The position numbers and the translations under genes are program-made. Of a stretch of 64,000 nucleotides of DNA, positions 1-12,540 are shown piece after piece. Location of the stretch: NCBI GenBank assembly GCA_025667525.1, contig CM046882.1:214008592-214072591 (forward strand), written 5' to 3'. Positions within the stretch are counted from its first letter, which is position 1. Each line of letters starts with the position of its first letter. Source of the stretch: Glebionis coronaria. Taxonomy: Eukaryota > Streptophyta > Magnoliopsida > Asterales > Asteraceae. The notes beneath the pieces are model-generated. The model was not told the DNA's origin. It saw only the letters and a program-made list of their open reading frames with translations, and searched no databases.

Positions 1-943
1 TTAAATGACGAGTTATGCTACTGATATGAGCTAAATTACTCATATCACTTGTATCTTAAAACAATGAATAAATGCATAAAATGTTTAAAAATGGCCTTGT
101 ATCTGTTTGTTTGTTGTTTAATGTGTGTAGGTACTGAAGTTTGCGAAAACCGGCAAAAACGACACGAGTTTGAAGAAAAGATCAACAAAGCCAAAAACGA
201 GTCCGTTTTTAGTGGATTTTAATATTAATGAAGTTATTTGAGCTTGTGGGTCCCACATTTGGACTAATAGGCTAAAAAGCCCATTAGTAAAACAAGTTAT
301 CTACTCCTTGTAACCAAGCCCAATCAAATCCCAAATTAAACTATTAATGTGGCGGATGAGTGGAATATGGGCTTAAAGCCTAATTTGGACAATGTTTATA
401 ATACAAAATGTATCTTGGGCTTGACAGATTTAACAAATGAAAAGTTGTGTGTATAAACTTTTCACTCACTTTTCAAGTCAACAAAATAAACACAACTCAC
501 ACACACGTTTCGATAAAACCAATGTATCATTTACCCTTCTCTCTCAAAACCTGTTACATCCCACCCACCTCAAAATAACGACAAACCCTAGATCCAAAAT
601 CAAATAAAAAAGGGGATTTATTATTCACAGCGTGTGAAGCCCACACAAGGGGAATTAATTCCCCCTTTTACCGGATGTTGAAGATGGAGAAAACCAGGGT
701 GACGTGGCCCCATTCTCGCCTTTGATTGGCTGTGACATCACATCACCACCAATCCACCAATCAGGGAATGACACCTCAGCTATCAACAAGCACAAGTAAC
801 AGAGATTTAGCCAGGTTGGCAATCAGTGTGACTAAGGATGGATTTTCAGCCATAGGATCAAAACCGAATGGAAAGAGGATGATAGATGCTTATCCAAGGG
901 CCAAAAACGATTCCCGGTCAACAACTCACACCTCTTCACCAGC

Positions 944-950
944 TATAAAA
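944..950 (+). promoter_or_regulatory. Predicted TATA box of LTR1
   Basis: TATAAAA in the context agcTATAAAAccccc, at the same relative position as in LTR2, LTR3 and LTR4. It probably marks the U3/R promoter. No transcript evidence is available. Confidence 0.6.
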
Positions 951-2222
951 CCCCCTCAATATTAAGGAAAGGCATCCCATTTTTTACTTGTTATTATGCA
1001 AAATTAGATTTAAGAGTATTTGTATTTTCAATTTTAAATAGTTATGTAATTTTTACTGATATTAACAAAAGTTATTTCGGTTGAATTTTGTCTCAAGAAT
1101 TGCTTTCTGTTAATTTTTCCTATTGTAGTCGTTTACTTCTTTAATCTAATTTGTCATGATATTGAATGTTATTTAATCAAGCTAAATTAATAGTTTGATT
1201 TAAATAATATAAGTGAATTTGGGATTATATCAAACCCCAATGGTTTGAGTTTTGAAACAATAAAATGTCTCGTTTGGTGATAAATGATGGTGGATTCGAA
1301 GTTGGTTCGAATGATTGATGATGGAGGTGGCGTTTAGGCGTTAAGTTGTTTACAAGGGAGCTCAGCGCTTTCCCTTCTTCCCAAAGGATACTTCAAAAAG
1401 GTTCAACTCTTTTAATATTCATATTTTCTTTTTTGTTTAACTGTTTTAAATAATTATGTGATTTAGTTTAAAGTTTGTGTTTTCATGATTTAGTTTAATA
1501 AATTTTATCTATTATAATTTACCTATATGATTTATGTTTAGTTATTATTACTGTTTGGATTTAATTGAGAACTTTGATTAATCTGTGTACGTGAGTTTTA
1601 AAATACAAGAGTTTTGCTAATTCTTATCTGAACTTGATGTATCTGTTCTAAAATTGGTTTTGGTTTAATCTGAGTTTTTGATGTTTCTTATTCTCAGCAG
1701 TTTTTTTATCTTATTTATTTGCAAGTTTTTAACTAAAACTAGTCTGTTATCATTTGTGAAGTCTTCTTTATTATGAGGTTATGCTGGAATTGTATGCTGA
1801 ATGATCTCAGTTTTTTTTTACTATTGCATTTTGTAGAAATCTAATATGCTTTATTAATGTTATACGCTGAGTTTTATTTGACTGATATAACTTTTGCATT
1901 TTGTGTCATTTTGTAGTATTATAGATCTGTATGCCGAGCTTTCATATATGTGACTTGATTCTATCAGTCCACATCAGTTTAATTTTGTTAGCTTATATCA
2001 GTTTAGTTAGCTGATATAAATTTAGTAGTGCTGTTATTAGTCCGTTTGCTGATTTATCAATAGTAACTTTGCTGATTTTGATTTGTTGCTTAACAAAGGC
2101 TAGCAGACTCAATTGGTCTGCTAGTTTTATACTGATTTTTCAGTCATTATAACTCTCAGATAGTCACCCCTGTGACTGTGTTATATTTCCATTGTAAAAA
2201 AAAAATATATATCACAAAAAAA

Positions 2223-2297
2223 TGTCTAGTACGGGACTCGAACCTGTGACCTCACAGGTGAATGTCTAGCGTGTTAACCAGCTTGACTGGCTTGTAG
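2223..2297 (-). other. tRNA-like Pol III module antisense to LTR1
   Basis: On the minus strand an A-box-like CCAGTCAAGCTGGTTAA (2274-2290) is followed after about 30 nt by a perfect B-box GGTTCGAGTCC (2234-2244), with a five-pair T-arm carrying one mismatch. A run of seven T (2216-2222) then follows, as in Pol III terminators. The anticodon arm is not cleanly paired, so this is a tRNA-derived relic or Pol III promoter rather than a functional tRNA. It recurs in LTR2, LTR3 and LTR4, always antisense to the LTR. Confidence 0.6.
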
Positions 2298-3001
2298 TTT
2301 TGGTTTAATTACAGGGTTTGTAATTAATATAGTTTGATAGTGACTATCAGCTTTTGAATTTGTTAAATACATAGCTTTAATTTTGTTTAAATATAATCAT
2401 TTTAATTACTTTTATATAGTTTTAAAATAATAAATAAATAAAAACAAAATAAAAAAAGTTTTATTAATTTTAGAAATTTAATTAGTTAAAAATATTATTT
2501 TTAAAATAATTAGAATGTAATTAAGTTAGTTTTAAATAAATTCGTTTTAAAAATAGATTTCGTTTATTAAAAAGTAAAAGTAGTTTTATATTGATTTAAC
2601 TAGTTTATAAAGTTTAAATAAAGTTTTAAATAGTGTAAATGTTATTTTAATTAAATAGTTTATATTAAATAGATTTTTAAATTTTTTTAAATAGTTTTAA
2701 TTTTAAATAATTGTTTTTTAGATTAAATCTGGGTTACGAGTCATGCACTTTAGGTTTAAATTTGTAGGATTAATATTTGTTTAATAACCGAAAACCAATT
2801 CGAATCAGTTGTCCAAATCGAAACAAAAACGTCTCAAATTCACTCGATCTTCGTGTACAACGAACTTGGTTCATCATCGTGTTTAATTAAATTCGTCTTT
2901 GGTGAAGTTAGTCTATTACTTTTTCCTAAAGGTAATTTTCTATTTTACCCTATAACGTATCTAATTAATATACATACCACGACACACACATCAAAAAAAT
3001 T

Positions 3002-3019
3002 TGGTGCCGCTGCCGGGGA
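3002..3019 (+). promoter_or_regulatory. Primer binding site, tRNA-Asp type (element 1)
   Basis: TGGTGCCGCTGCCGGGGA, 8 bp inside the LTR. It matches the TGGCGCCGYTGCCGGGGA form used by Athila/Tat elements, except that the fourth base is T instead of C. Confidence 0.85.
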
Positions 3020-3674
3020 TCTTGTATACGATTCGTCTTTGTGAGATTTGTTGATCGTTGATTTGAAGACCCTTTCCTTCCTCGAAAAGTTTTGATATTT
3101 TTCTATTATTATAGTATGTATCGTTTTTCGTGTTTTTTGTGATTAATATAGTGTATTACGTAGAACAATAAAATCACCTACTTCCAAATAAGACCTTAGT
3201 TGGAATTTCATCACCTAGCTATTGTATTCGAATATAAAACGAAAAAAAGGCAAAATAGATAAATACTAATAAAAAGTTTGAACTCGATTTATACAAACTA
3301 TAAGGTGGGTATAAGGCGACGTGCTATAAAAGGCCGTCTAAGGAAAAAGGTTTTTAAGTGATTTGTGCCACCTCGTTTCCCCGCTTGCTTGTGCGTATAT
3401 TGCGAGGGACAACCGATTATTTGTTTGCCAACTCAAGTAGTATTATATCTTATTTTTGTAGTTTACTTATTGAACCTCGAGACGTTTAGGTTTTCACCTA
3501 TCGTTTCAAAGTCGACCGAGGGTAATTTACTTCCATAGTAGTTATCCTTATTCCTTGTTTATTTTATCGATCATTTTGATTGAGCAATACCAAATAAATA
3601 AAAATACCAAAAATAATCTTCTTCTTGTCTAATTTCTTTTCTTCAATCCTCTAAAATTCTCGTCACTTTAGTTT
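3020..3674 (+). other. 5' leader of element 1 with conserved block 3293-3395
   Basis: Untranslated leader between PBS and gag. The block at 3293-3395 (ACTATAAGGTGGGTATAAGGCG ... CTCGTTTCCCCGCTTGCTTG) reappears in reverse complement at 39711-39810 and 59765-59864, in the leaders of two other elements. Conservation of this untranslated segment across elements with different coding content fits a packaging, dimerisation or translation-control role. That role is inference. Confidence 0.6.
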
Positions 3675-4150
3675 ATGCAATTACGATCTTCTCGACTTTT
3701 GATTGATTTAAATAGGCTTGAAAATATTCCTCGTAGAAATAGAAATCGTCAACAAAGAATAGTGGAACCCGAGCTTCCACTTATTGTTGTAGAGATGGCC
3801 GATAACCGAACAATGGAGGAATTGCTCCGTGCACCCACCAAAGGCTATGGGGAAGCAATCGTTGTGCCGGCTATTTTGGCGGATCATTTTTAGATTAATT
3901 CGGGTCTTTTATCGCTCATTCGTGACGACCAAGTTTAGAGATGTGCCGAATGACGCAATTAAGCTCATGCTTTTTCCGTACTCGCTCGAGGATAACGCTA
4001 AGCGTTGGTATGAGAAAGAACCACCGGGTTCGATTTTAACATGAGATGATTTAGTGTCTAAGTTCATGAATTACTTATTTCCACCATCCAAAACAACACA
4101 CTTTAAAAACGAGATCACTAGATTTGAACAAAAAGTGCATGAATCGTTTG

Positions 4151-4343
4151 GAGTTGCTTGGGAATGGTTTAAAGATTTGTTAAGACAATTTCCGCACCAC
4201 AGTTTCTCGGAATTGCATCAAATCAATACTTTTTATAATAGACTTAATATGGTTGAACAAGATTCTCTAAATGCCGCCGCGGGTGGTAACCTTTTAAGAA
4301 AAACTACGAGTTGCTTGGGAATGGTTTAAAGATTTGTTAAGAC
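4151..4343 (+). repeat. 36-nt templated duplication inside gag
   Basis: Positions 4151-4186 recur exactly at 4308-4343, where they interrupt the gag frame. This looks like filler copied from 157 bp upstream during break repair. Confidence 0.8.
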
Positions 4344-4654
4344 GCGTGGGGTATAATTGAGACTAAGTCTAGAGTGCAATATTCACGAAACACATTGGTT
4401 GTTTCAAATGTGAATTCATCTAATACCGATATTGCTAGATTGGACTCTAAGATTGACACGATTTTGAATGAGCTTAGGAAGAATCCTCATGGATCGATTA
4501 ATATGGTTGAGAATTTTTGTGTATCATGTGGTGGAGCACATCCTAATTATGATTGTTCAACCATGTGGTTTGATCAAGCTAGTGCTTTTGCCGCGACGGG
4601 AACATATGGCTCCAACGGTCAACTTCCTCGTCAAAATCATGTTGCTCCACCGGG

Positions 4655-4659
4655 TTTTC
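4655..4659. repeat. Target site duplication TTTTC (left)
   Basis: TTTTC immediately left of the nested element at 4660 and again at 11748-11752. Removing one copy plus the element rejoins the gag reading frame of element 1, which confirms the insertion boundaries. Confidence 0.9.
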
Positions 4660-7262
4660 TGTCACACCCCACCATGGCGGAATATGGGGCGCGACGTATG
4701 GATATCATCACAACATGGCGTGTCTATAGAGATAACTATATGAAATAAGAAATGTGATAAAATGGAGACACAAAGTCATGACAATATCTCATCAGACTCA
4801 GGAGTCTAGGTAAGTAGGTAACAGTCCTACCGCTTACCCAAGACAAACAAATAACATAACCAAACAAATATATGTGTGCCACAGCATCACTTATTAAAAG
4901 AACAAATAAAAACTAAGAAGGAAACGGGGATTCTCCTTCTATATGCATTCCTAAGCTTCTCCAATCCTAGCCACTTATGTTATCATGCTTAACCATAGTA
5001 TCACCTGAAAGAGACACTAAAACACGTCAACATAAAGTTGGTGAGAGTCATAGGTTTAGACTCCAACGCTAAATCAGTTACAAACTGTGAATAACGAACA
5101 CAGATACAATAACATATGGACAATGTGTTACATGTATGCATCAACAACTATCAATTCAAGATCAAACATTTCAAACCAAAACCAAGGCTCCTACCTTACC
5201 AAACAACATGGTACGATAGATGATCACACTATGTACCTATCCCAAGGCCACTACCTTGTCAAACCACAAGGCCACTACCTTGTCAAACCACAATAACTGA
5301 GACGGTACGTGTCCCCCGATCCAAACCATACACAATCAAAAATCACATAGCAGTTAATCATATAATGTACACACAAGTCCATCTCAAATCACAAACACAT
5401 TCAAAACATCAATTTAGAAAATAACTCAACACAATGTCTCTTCCATCCCATCTGGAAGTCAAAATCAATATTAAACATGGGACTATGAAACTCACCTGAT
5501 AGCTTCTTCACAAGTCCTCGCACTAGCAACAAGCTAACAAACCAAAAACACGAAATCAATACACGAACCAATCACTAAGATGGATCATCAACCTATGATG
5601 GACATCTAGTCTATTCCAGTATAATTACCTCATTGTTAAGCTTTAGTCACCCCATTACCGTTCCTTAACAAGTCCCTAACTTGGTTAAGTTTAATAGCTA
5701 TCCCATTCATAACTTTACACAAAACAGTCCCAGTTTAAGGTCTCAAAACTTTAAGTCAAACGTCCACTTAAACATACCCATGGTTTCTGTAAAAGGAATA
5801 TTCACACTTTTATACATGTTAGCCAAAACCTCCCACTTGCCCTAACCTTAAAGCTACTGTTAAGACCCAGATATATGTGTATATATTGCTACCTATCCAG
5901 AATTCACTAATTTTAAACATATGAAAAGTTCATTACCATTAGAGGGTCTTACCCTAAACCACAATCTTAGCCCAAGTGCAGATCCTTACTACAATATATT
6001 AACCATCTCTCATGTTCGTGAGAAGATCCCAATGCAACCCTAAGTACCCCAAACAACCCAAAACTTAAAAAGAAAACAGGCTGAATTCAAAACTGTTTTG
6101 ACCTCCGACTGTTGTAACCTTTTTTTGACCCACTTCCCGACCTCCAATTTAGTTCTCGTTTCTTGATATAGAAAGCCAACTCAATTACCTATCCATGGCT
6201 AGTTTGATCGAATCTTGAATGTTCCTAGAACTCGAGATATGATCAAAACAATAGACTCAAAATTCTGCCCAGTTTTTAAAAACGGGTTTTAAACAAATTG
6301 ATCTAATTAATCACCTATAACCCTTCTAATACAAGCCCTAGATTATATGATCATCATATTATGATTAATACATCATTAATCTACTGTTTTTATATAAACC
6401 CTAACCCTTAATCTATCACAAGATTGATTAATTAAACATAAAAACAATTTAATTAAAAAGGTTAATGAAGGTTTTTACCTTAAATCAATGGAAGATGAAG
6501 AAAACCTAATTTTTTTGAAGAACCCTAATTCTCCTCTATGGAACCCACGAATTTTTCTTTGTCTCCAGGGATTTATGTTTTTTTATTTATTAGATAACCT
6601 TATATAGTGTGTACATAAAATCCTAGTCCAAGTATAACACCCAACTTTCCTTTTTTTTCCCTTTTTCCCTTTTTCTCTTTCTTTGGTGCGTCTAAACCGA
6701 CCCAAACACCCATAAATTCGTTTTTTTTTTATTTTTATTATTTAATATTATGATAATAATATAACCTTAATTTTCCTTAATTTATTTCAGCTCCTAAAGC
6801 TTCCAAAACCTCAAAACCGTAAAACTAGTCAAATTTACGCGTTTTACCGTAAAAGACGTAAAATAAACACTTTTATAAAAAATATCAAATTTTGAAATAA
6901 ACTTTATAACTAAGTCCTAAATGACTTAAAACCATCCCGAAAAATATTTATATGGATAATTACCTCACCCGAGAGCTCTAAATGCTAAACTGTAAATCCT
7001 AAAAAAAATACTATTACTATAATACTTATACGTATACGTAAACACCACAATATCACCATTTTCATTTCATAGTCACCACTTGTGAGCTCATGAACATGAA
7101 ATAACCGTTCCTCGATTTACTTATGAGTACTCTACTCATAAACGATAACCACACCAACCTCGTTCACACAAAATAAACACGTAAACACACAATTCAAGTA
7201 AGCACACATAAAATAACCTAAAAGTAAGACCAACTGGCAAACCCAAAACCACGGTTGTCACC
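4660..7262 (-). repeat. 3' LTR of nested Tekay-like element
   Basis: Direct repeat of 9144-11747. On the minus strand it starts GTGACAACCG, with the expected first TG altered, and ends GGGGTGTGACA at 4660. A TATATAAG TATA-like box lies at 6599-6606 (minus strand). Confidence 0.9.
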
Positions 7263-9143
7263 TCACTCACTCTTAATAGAAATCTCGTCCCGAGATTCAC
7301 TCCCAAACTCAAACTTATTCTCAGCAAACAAAAGCGGATGCATATCTCTGATAAAACCTTCACGTTCAAACGTGAACTCAGTTTACACGAAAATAATCTC
7401 AACCAACACATGAGCCTTAACCGTCCGCGAGGAAACTTATCAAAATCATAAAGTTATGTAACCAACCTAACTAAATCTCGCAACTCATCAAACAAGAACT
7501 GTCTTGAAACCAAGTTAGGAGTCGTCACATAACTCAATGGGTTTAAAACTGTCACCCCGATTTCATTCTTACTCATAAATACCATAAATCAAAACTCATC
7601 AAAATATAACCACGTATAATAAGGTCTAAAGAACTCTCAAATTCCTTCCCAACTCATCTCTATGTTAACCCTCCAAGTGTTCATTACCGCAAAATACCCG
7701 AAACACGAGTTTAAACCATGTTGTCCGAAAATTAACCTTGAACTCAACACTTGTACAATTAATTCGACCAAGCTACTGACTACCAATTACGAAACTTTCT
7801 GAATATTTGAAAAGTATGTTCCGAGTACATAATTTTAGGCTTTTGAATCACCCCAAAACCTTTAAAAACGAATAAGTTATGACCAAAACGATTTTTCTCA
7901 AAATCTGCCTAGGCATTAGCGACAGTTTCTGACAGTTAGCGACATATTTTGACAGTTTAGCGACAGTTTCTGCCTACTCTGATTTATACAAAAAAACGAT
8001 TTTTAAACCCTAAAACCCCCCATTAAATACCAAAACTAGAACCTAATTTATTTTAATTCCAGAAAATTAAAACTCTATTAATTACATGATTTTAACATAT
8101 TTCACTAAATAAGAACAAAATTTTTAACTTAAGAACAATAACTTTAGGTGATCAAAACCAAAATATTTTAAAATAACTGAGTCATGCTTATATGTTAAAG
8201 AATTTATATTCCACCTTATTTGAAACATGATCCCGACACTTCCTTATTTCATCGACTACCAACAACTATTTTTTTTTCAATTTGCAAGTTCTATTTTTTT
8301 ACCATGTATAACTCGAAACAAAATACATCGTTACCTCAAAAAGAAATCTCCACCATCTCAAAATCCTTCACGCCAAAAGTACCGTACAAACAAACACGTG
8401 AAATGAGGACCCGAGAAATGCGCTACTACAGAAGTTGAACATCTCAAAGAGAAACGAGCTAGCAACCATCCCAAGAATACAACCGGTAAGTAGAAAATAA
8501 TTTTACATACATAGGCATAAGCGTACATACACTCAAATCCATCCAACATATACTATACAAGCATGTATTAACTCTCTTTCATGCAATCATACTTGAAAGT
8601 CCAGTGGTGTTGTGGCACATATATAATTATGTAGGCCTCCATAATTATACATGTTCCCTTTCACCAATGTACTCCCTCCTATGATGACACTTATAAGAAA
8701 TTAATACTACACATAACACATAATCCAACAACTCACAAGCACATAACCACACAAGATAAGATCCAAAACCCCATGTATTAAAATAACATAGCCAATGCAC
8801 GAAACACATAAACTCGTAGTCCAGCTGAACCAGCGTAGACAAAATTCAAAATGTATAAAGAACATGAAAACATAATTAAGCGAAATCCAACAATGACTAG
8901 CGTATACGACCATGGTTCCACCCGCACTAATCAAAAATCGTAAAAAAAATAACATGTAGTTAAGTATGAACCATAGTAGTTCATAACATAACAAATACTG
9001 CGAAAATAATATTCAAACACATCAATTACTATAAAATGCACACATACTCCTATGACGCCTATATGCAGGGACCCTTAAGCTATAAACTAGGCTACACGAC
9101 TAGGCAACCTAATTCTCTATAACCATTGTCTCTGATACCATTC
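7263..9143 (-). other. Non-coding interior of nested Tekay-like element
   Basis: About 1.9 kb with no ORF resembling Gag, protease, RT or integrase; the short ORFs here have no recognisable motif. A small repeated stretch near 7915-7975 reiterates gcgacagtttctg-like units. The purine-rich end at 7263-7275 (minus strand) may be the polypurine tract. Confidence 0.7.
9129..9140 (-). promoter_or_regulatory. Primer binding site, initiator tRNA-Met type
   Basis: Reads TGGTATCAGAGA on the minus strand, 3 bp from the end of the right LTR. The canonical form is TGGTATCAGAGC. It fixes the orientation of the nested element. Confidence 0.88.
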
Positions 9144-11747
9144 TGTTACACCCCACCATGGCGGAATATGGGGCGCGACGTATGGATATCATCACAACAT
9201 GGCGTGTCCATAGAGATAACTATATGAAATAAGAAATGTCATAAAATGGAGACACAAAGTCATGACAATATCTCGTCAGACTCAGGAGTCTAGGTAAGTA
9301 GGTAACAGTCCTACCGCTTACCCAAGACAAACAAATAACATAACCAAACAAATATATGTGTGCCACAGTATCACTTATTAAAAGAACAAATAAAAACTAA
9401 GAAGGAAACGGGGATTCTCCTTCTATATGCATTCCTAAGCTTCTCCAATCCTAGCCACTTATGTTCTCATGCTTAACCATAGTATCACCTGATAGAGACA
9501 CTAAAACACGTCAACATAAAGTTGCTGAGAGTCATAGGTTTAGACTCCAACGCTAAATCAATTACAACCTGTGAATAACGAACACAAATACAATAACATA
9601 TGAACAATGTGTTACATGTATGCATCAATAACTATCAATTCAAGATCAAACTTTTCAAACCAAAACCAAGGCTCCTACCATGCCAAACAACATGGTACCA
9701 TAGATGATCACACTATGTACCTATCCCAAGGCCACTACCTTGTCAAACCACAAGGCCACTACCTTGTTAAACCACAATAACTGAGACGGCACGTGTCCTC
9801 CGATCCAAACCATACATAATCAAAAATCACATAGCAGTTAATCACATAATGTACACACAAGTCCATCTCAAATCACAAACACATTCACAGCATCAATTTA
9901 GAAAATAACTCAACACAGTGTCTCTTCCATCCCATCTGGAAGTCAAAATCAATATTAAACATGGGACTATGAAACTCACCTGATAGCTTCTTCACAAGTC
10001 CTCGCACTAGCAACAAGCTAACAAACCAAAAACATGAAATCAATACACAAACCAATCACTAAGATGGCTCATCAACCTATGATGTACATCTAGTATATTC
10101 CCGTATAATTACCTCATTGTTAAGCTCTAATCACCCTATTACCCTTCCTTAACAAGTCCCTAACTTGGTTAAGTTTAATAGCTATCCCGTTCATAACTTT
10201 ACACAAAACAGTCCCAGTTTTAGGTCTCAAAACATTAAGTCAAACGTCCACTTAAACATACCCATGGTTTCTGTAAAAGGAATATTCACACTTTTATACA
10301 TGTTAGCTAAAACCTCCCACTTACCCTAACCTTAACGCTACTGTTAAGACCCAGATATATGTGTATATATTGCTAACTATCCAGATATCACTGATTTTAA
10401 ACGTATGAAAAGTTCATTACCATTAGAGGGTCTTACCCTAAACCACAATCTTAGCCCAAGTGCAGATCCTTACTACAATATATACCATCTCTCATGTTCG
10501 TGAGAAGATCCCAATGCAACCCTAAGTACCCCAAACAACCCAAAACTTAAAAAGAAAACAGGCTGAATTCAAAACTGTTTTTGACCTCCGACTGTTGTAA
10601 CCTGTTTTTGACCCACTTCCCAACCTCCAATTTAGTTCTCGTTTCTTGATTTAGAAAGCCAACTCAATTACCTATCCAGGGCTAGTTTGATCGCATCTTG
10701 AATGTTCCTAGAACTCGAGATATGATCAAAACAATAGACTCAAAATTCTGCCCAGTTTTTAAAAACGGGTTTTAAACAAATTGATCTAATTAATCACCTA
10801 TAACCCTTCTAATACAAGCCCTAGATTATATGATCATCATATTATGATTAATACATCATTAATCTACTGTTTTTATATAAACCCTAACCCTTAATCCATC
10901 ATAAGATTGATTAATTAAACATAAAAACAATTTAATTAAAAAGGTTAATGAAGGTTTTTACCTTAAATCAATGGAAGATGAAGAAAACCTAATTTTTTTG
11001 AAGAACCCTAATTCTCCTCTATGGAACCGACGAATTTTTCTTTGTCTCCAGGGATTTATGTTTTTTTTATTTATTAGATAACCTTATATAGTGTGTGCAT
11101 AAAATCCTAGTCCAAGTATAACACCCAACTTTCCTTTTTTTTCCCTTTTTCCCTTTTTCTCTTTCTTTGGTGCGTCTAAACCAACCCAAACACCGAATAA
11201 ATTCGTTTTTTTTATTTTTATTATTTAATATTATGTTAATAATATTACCTTAATTTTGCTTAATTTATTTCAGCTCCTAAAGTTTCCAAAACCTCAAAAC
11301 CGTAAAACTAGTCAAATTTACACGTTTTACAGTAAAAGACGTAAAATATACACTTTTATAAAGAATCTCAAATTTTGAAATAAAATTTATAACTAAGTCC
11401 TAAATGACTTAAAACCATCCCGAAAAATATATATATGGATAATTACCTCACCCGAGACCTCTAAATGCTAAACCGTAAATCCTAAAAAAAATACTATTAC
11501 TATAATACTTATACGTATACGTAAACACCACAATATCACCATTTTCATTTCATAGTCACCACTTGTGAGCTCATGAACATGAAATAACTGTTCCTCGATT
11601 TACTTATGATTACTCTATACTCATAAACGATAACCACACCAACCTTGTTCACACAAAATAAACACGTAAACACACAATTCAAGTAAGCACACATAAAATA
11701 ACCTAAAAGTAAGACCAAGTGACAAACCCAAAACCACGGTTGTCACA
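9144..11747 (-). repeat. 5' LTR of nested Tekay-like element
   Basis: Direct repeat of 4660-7262. It ends with TGTCACA on the plus strand and is followed by the TSD TTTTC at 11748. A TATATAAG box lies at 11083-11090 on the minus strand. Confidence 0.9.
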
Positions 11748-12540
11748 TTTTCCACCGGTTCAAAATAGGTACAACAATGGGAATAATGGGAATAATTTTA
11801 ACCGTGGTAAACAACGGAATTTCAATCAAGGAAATGGGTTTAATGCTAATCAAAACAATCAAGGTTTTGACAATAATCAAAATGATTTGTCAAGCTACAT
11901 TAAAACAAATGAGGCAAATTTGAAAGCTTTTCAAAACAACATTCAAGGACAAATGGCAACTTTGAAAAATGAGTTTCAAAATACGATTAAGGTATAAAAT
12001 AACAAGATTGAGCTTAATCAACAAAGACTTGAACAAAACCAAAACCGTTTTGAGCAAAGATTAGAGCAAAGTCAAAATCGTATGCAACAAAGTTTGGAAC
12101 AAGGTCAAAACAAATTGCTTTCGATGTTTGAGGGATTTATGTCCAAACCATCCTCTTCCACGAGTTGCTTACCTAGCAATACCATTCTAAACCCGAGGGG
12201 AGAGCTTAAGGCTATCACCTCTTATGATGATGATAATGTAGAGAGAGTGATTGAGCTTTATGTTCCACCTAAAGAAACTTTTCTTAATGTTACCAAGGCT
12301 ATTTTAAATATGATTAGTTCCTCGGTTTTCTTTGATTTCTATCCCGAGAAATATAAAGATCCGGGTCAATTTTTTATACCTTGCGTTTTTGATGAGCTTG
12401 GGGAATGCAAAGCTCCAGCCGATCTAGGAGCTAGCATTAACCTAATGCCCTTAGACTTTTGGAAGACTCTTGAATATGAACCACTTAATCCCACACGAAT
12501 GATCATTGAGCTTGCTAATGGTACCACCACCTTCGGTTGA
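11748..12540 (+). pseudogene. Gag C-terminal part and start of protease (element 1)
   Basis: Continues the Gag interrupted at 4659: an N/Q/G-rich linker (11753-11900), then a glutamine-rich, coiled-coil-like stretch (about 12000-12130) and the protease start with ADLGASINLMPL near 12418-12450. The retropepsin motif is D-L-G-A-S where many families have D-S/T-G-A; DLGAS is usual for Athila-like proteases. A TAA at 11995-11997 breaks the linker, and a frameshift near 12525-12540 breaks the protease. Confidence 0.85.

Larger units (their letters stand above)
22..2993 (+). repeat. 5' LTR of element 1 (LTR1)
   Basis: Matches 16179-19151 end to end with a few percent divergence. It starts TGATATGAGC and ends ACACATCA, giving a TGAT/ATCA inverted terminus. 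In order it holds a U3 with several gggctt-rich stretches, a TATA box near 944, a long AT-rich stretch (about 2380-2720), an antisense tRNA-like module (2223-2297) and a conserved terminal block from about 2790 shared with the LTRs at 16179, 20706 and 41960. Confidence 0.92.
3675..4659 (+). pseudogene. Gag, N-terminal part, degenerate (element 1)
   Basis: Encodes the front of a Ty3/gypsy Gag: the N-terminal MEELLRAP-type motif (3675-3893), then the retrotransposon Gag core with MLFPYSLEDNAKRWYEKEPP, FPPSKTTHFKNEITRF and NAAAGGN, then a short knuckle of form C-x2-C-x3-H-x4-C (CVSCGGAHPNYDC) near 4520-4560. Lesions seen are a frameshift with an apparent internal deletion near 3890, a TGA where a tryptophan codon is expected at about 4042-4044, and a 36-nt templated duplication (4308-4343 copies 4151-4186) that shifts the frame. 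The reading frame resumes at 4374 and is cut by the nested element at 4660; it continues at 11748. Gag would form virus-like particles; this copy cannot make a complete one. Confidence 0.85.
4660..11747 (-). mobile_element. Nested Tekay/Del-like non-autonomous LTR element
   Basis: Two direct LTRs of about 2.6 kb (4660-7262 and 9144-11747) flank only 1.9 kb of interior. The TSD is TTTTC. The PBS is complementary to initiator tRNA-Met and lies on the minus strand beside the right LTR, so the element points left. The minus-strand LTR begins TGTGACAACC and ends GGGGTGTRACA, as in Tekay/Del chromoviruses. The stretch near 7270-7310 contains a self-complementary ctcgtcccgag-type sequence, and similar sequences follow the pol stop codon in Tekay elements. 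There is no gag or pol, so it is a large LTR derivative that would need help in trans. The LTRs differ by about 3% in the first 500 bp by eye, so it is clearly older than the element at 48574-63232. Confidence 0.88.

Noticed and set aside
2223..2297. True tRNA gene
   Set aside because: A and B boxes are good, but acceptor and anticodon arms do not pair convincingly and it lies in an LTR; kept as tRNA-like only.
5087..5296. 69-codon ORF with a repeated GHYLVKPQ end
   Set aside because: Inside the Tekay-like LTR; the pair copy at 9571-9780 carries disrupting changes, and the repeat is a short tandem duplication of LTR DNA.
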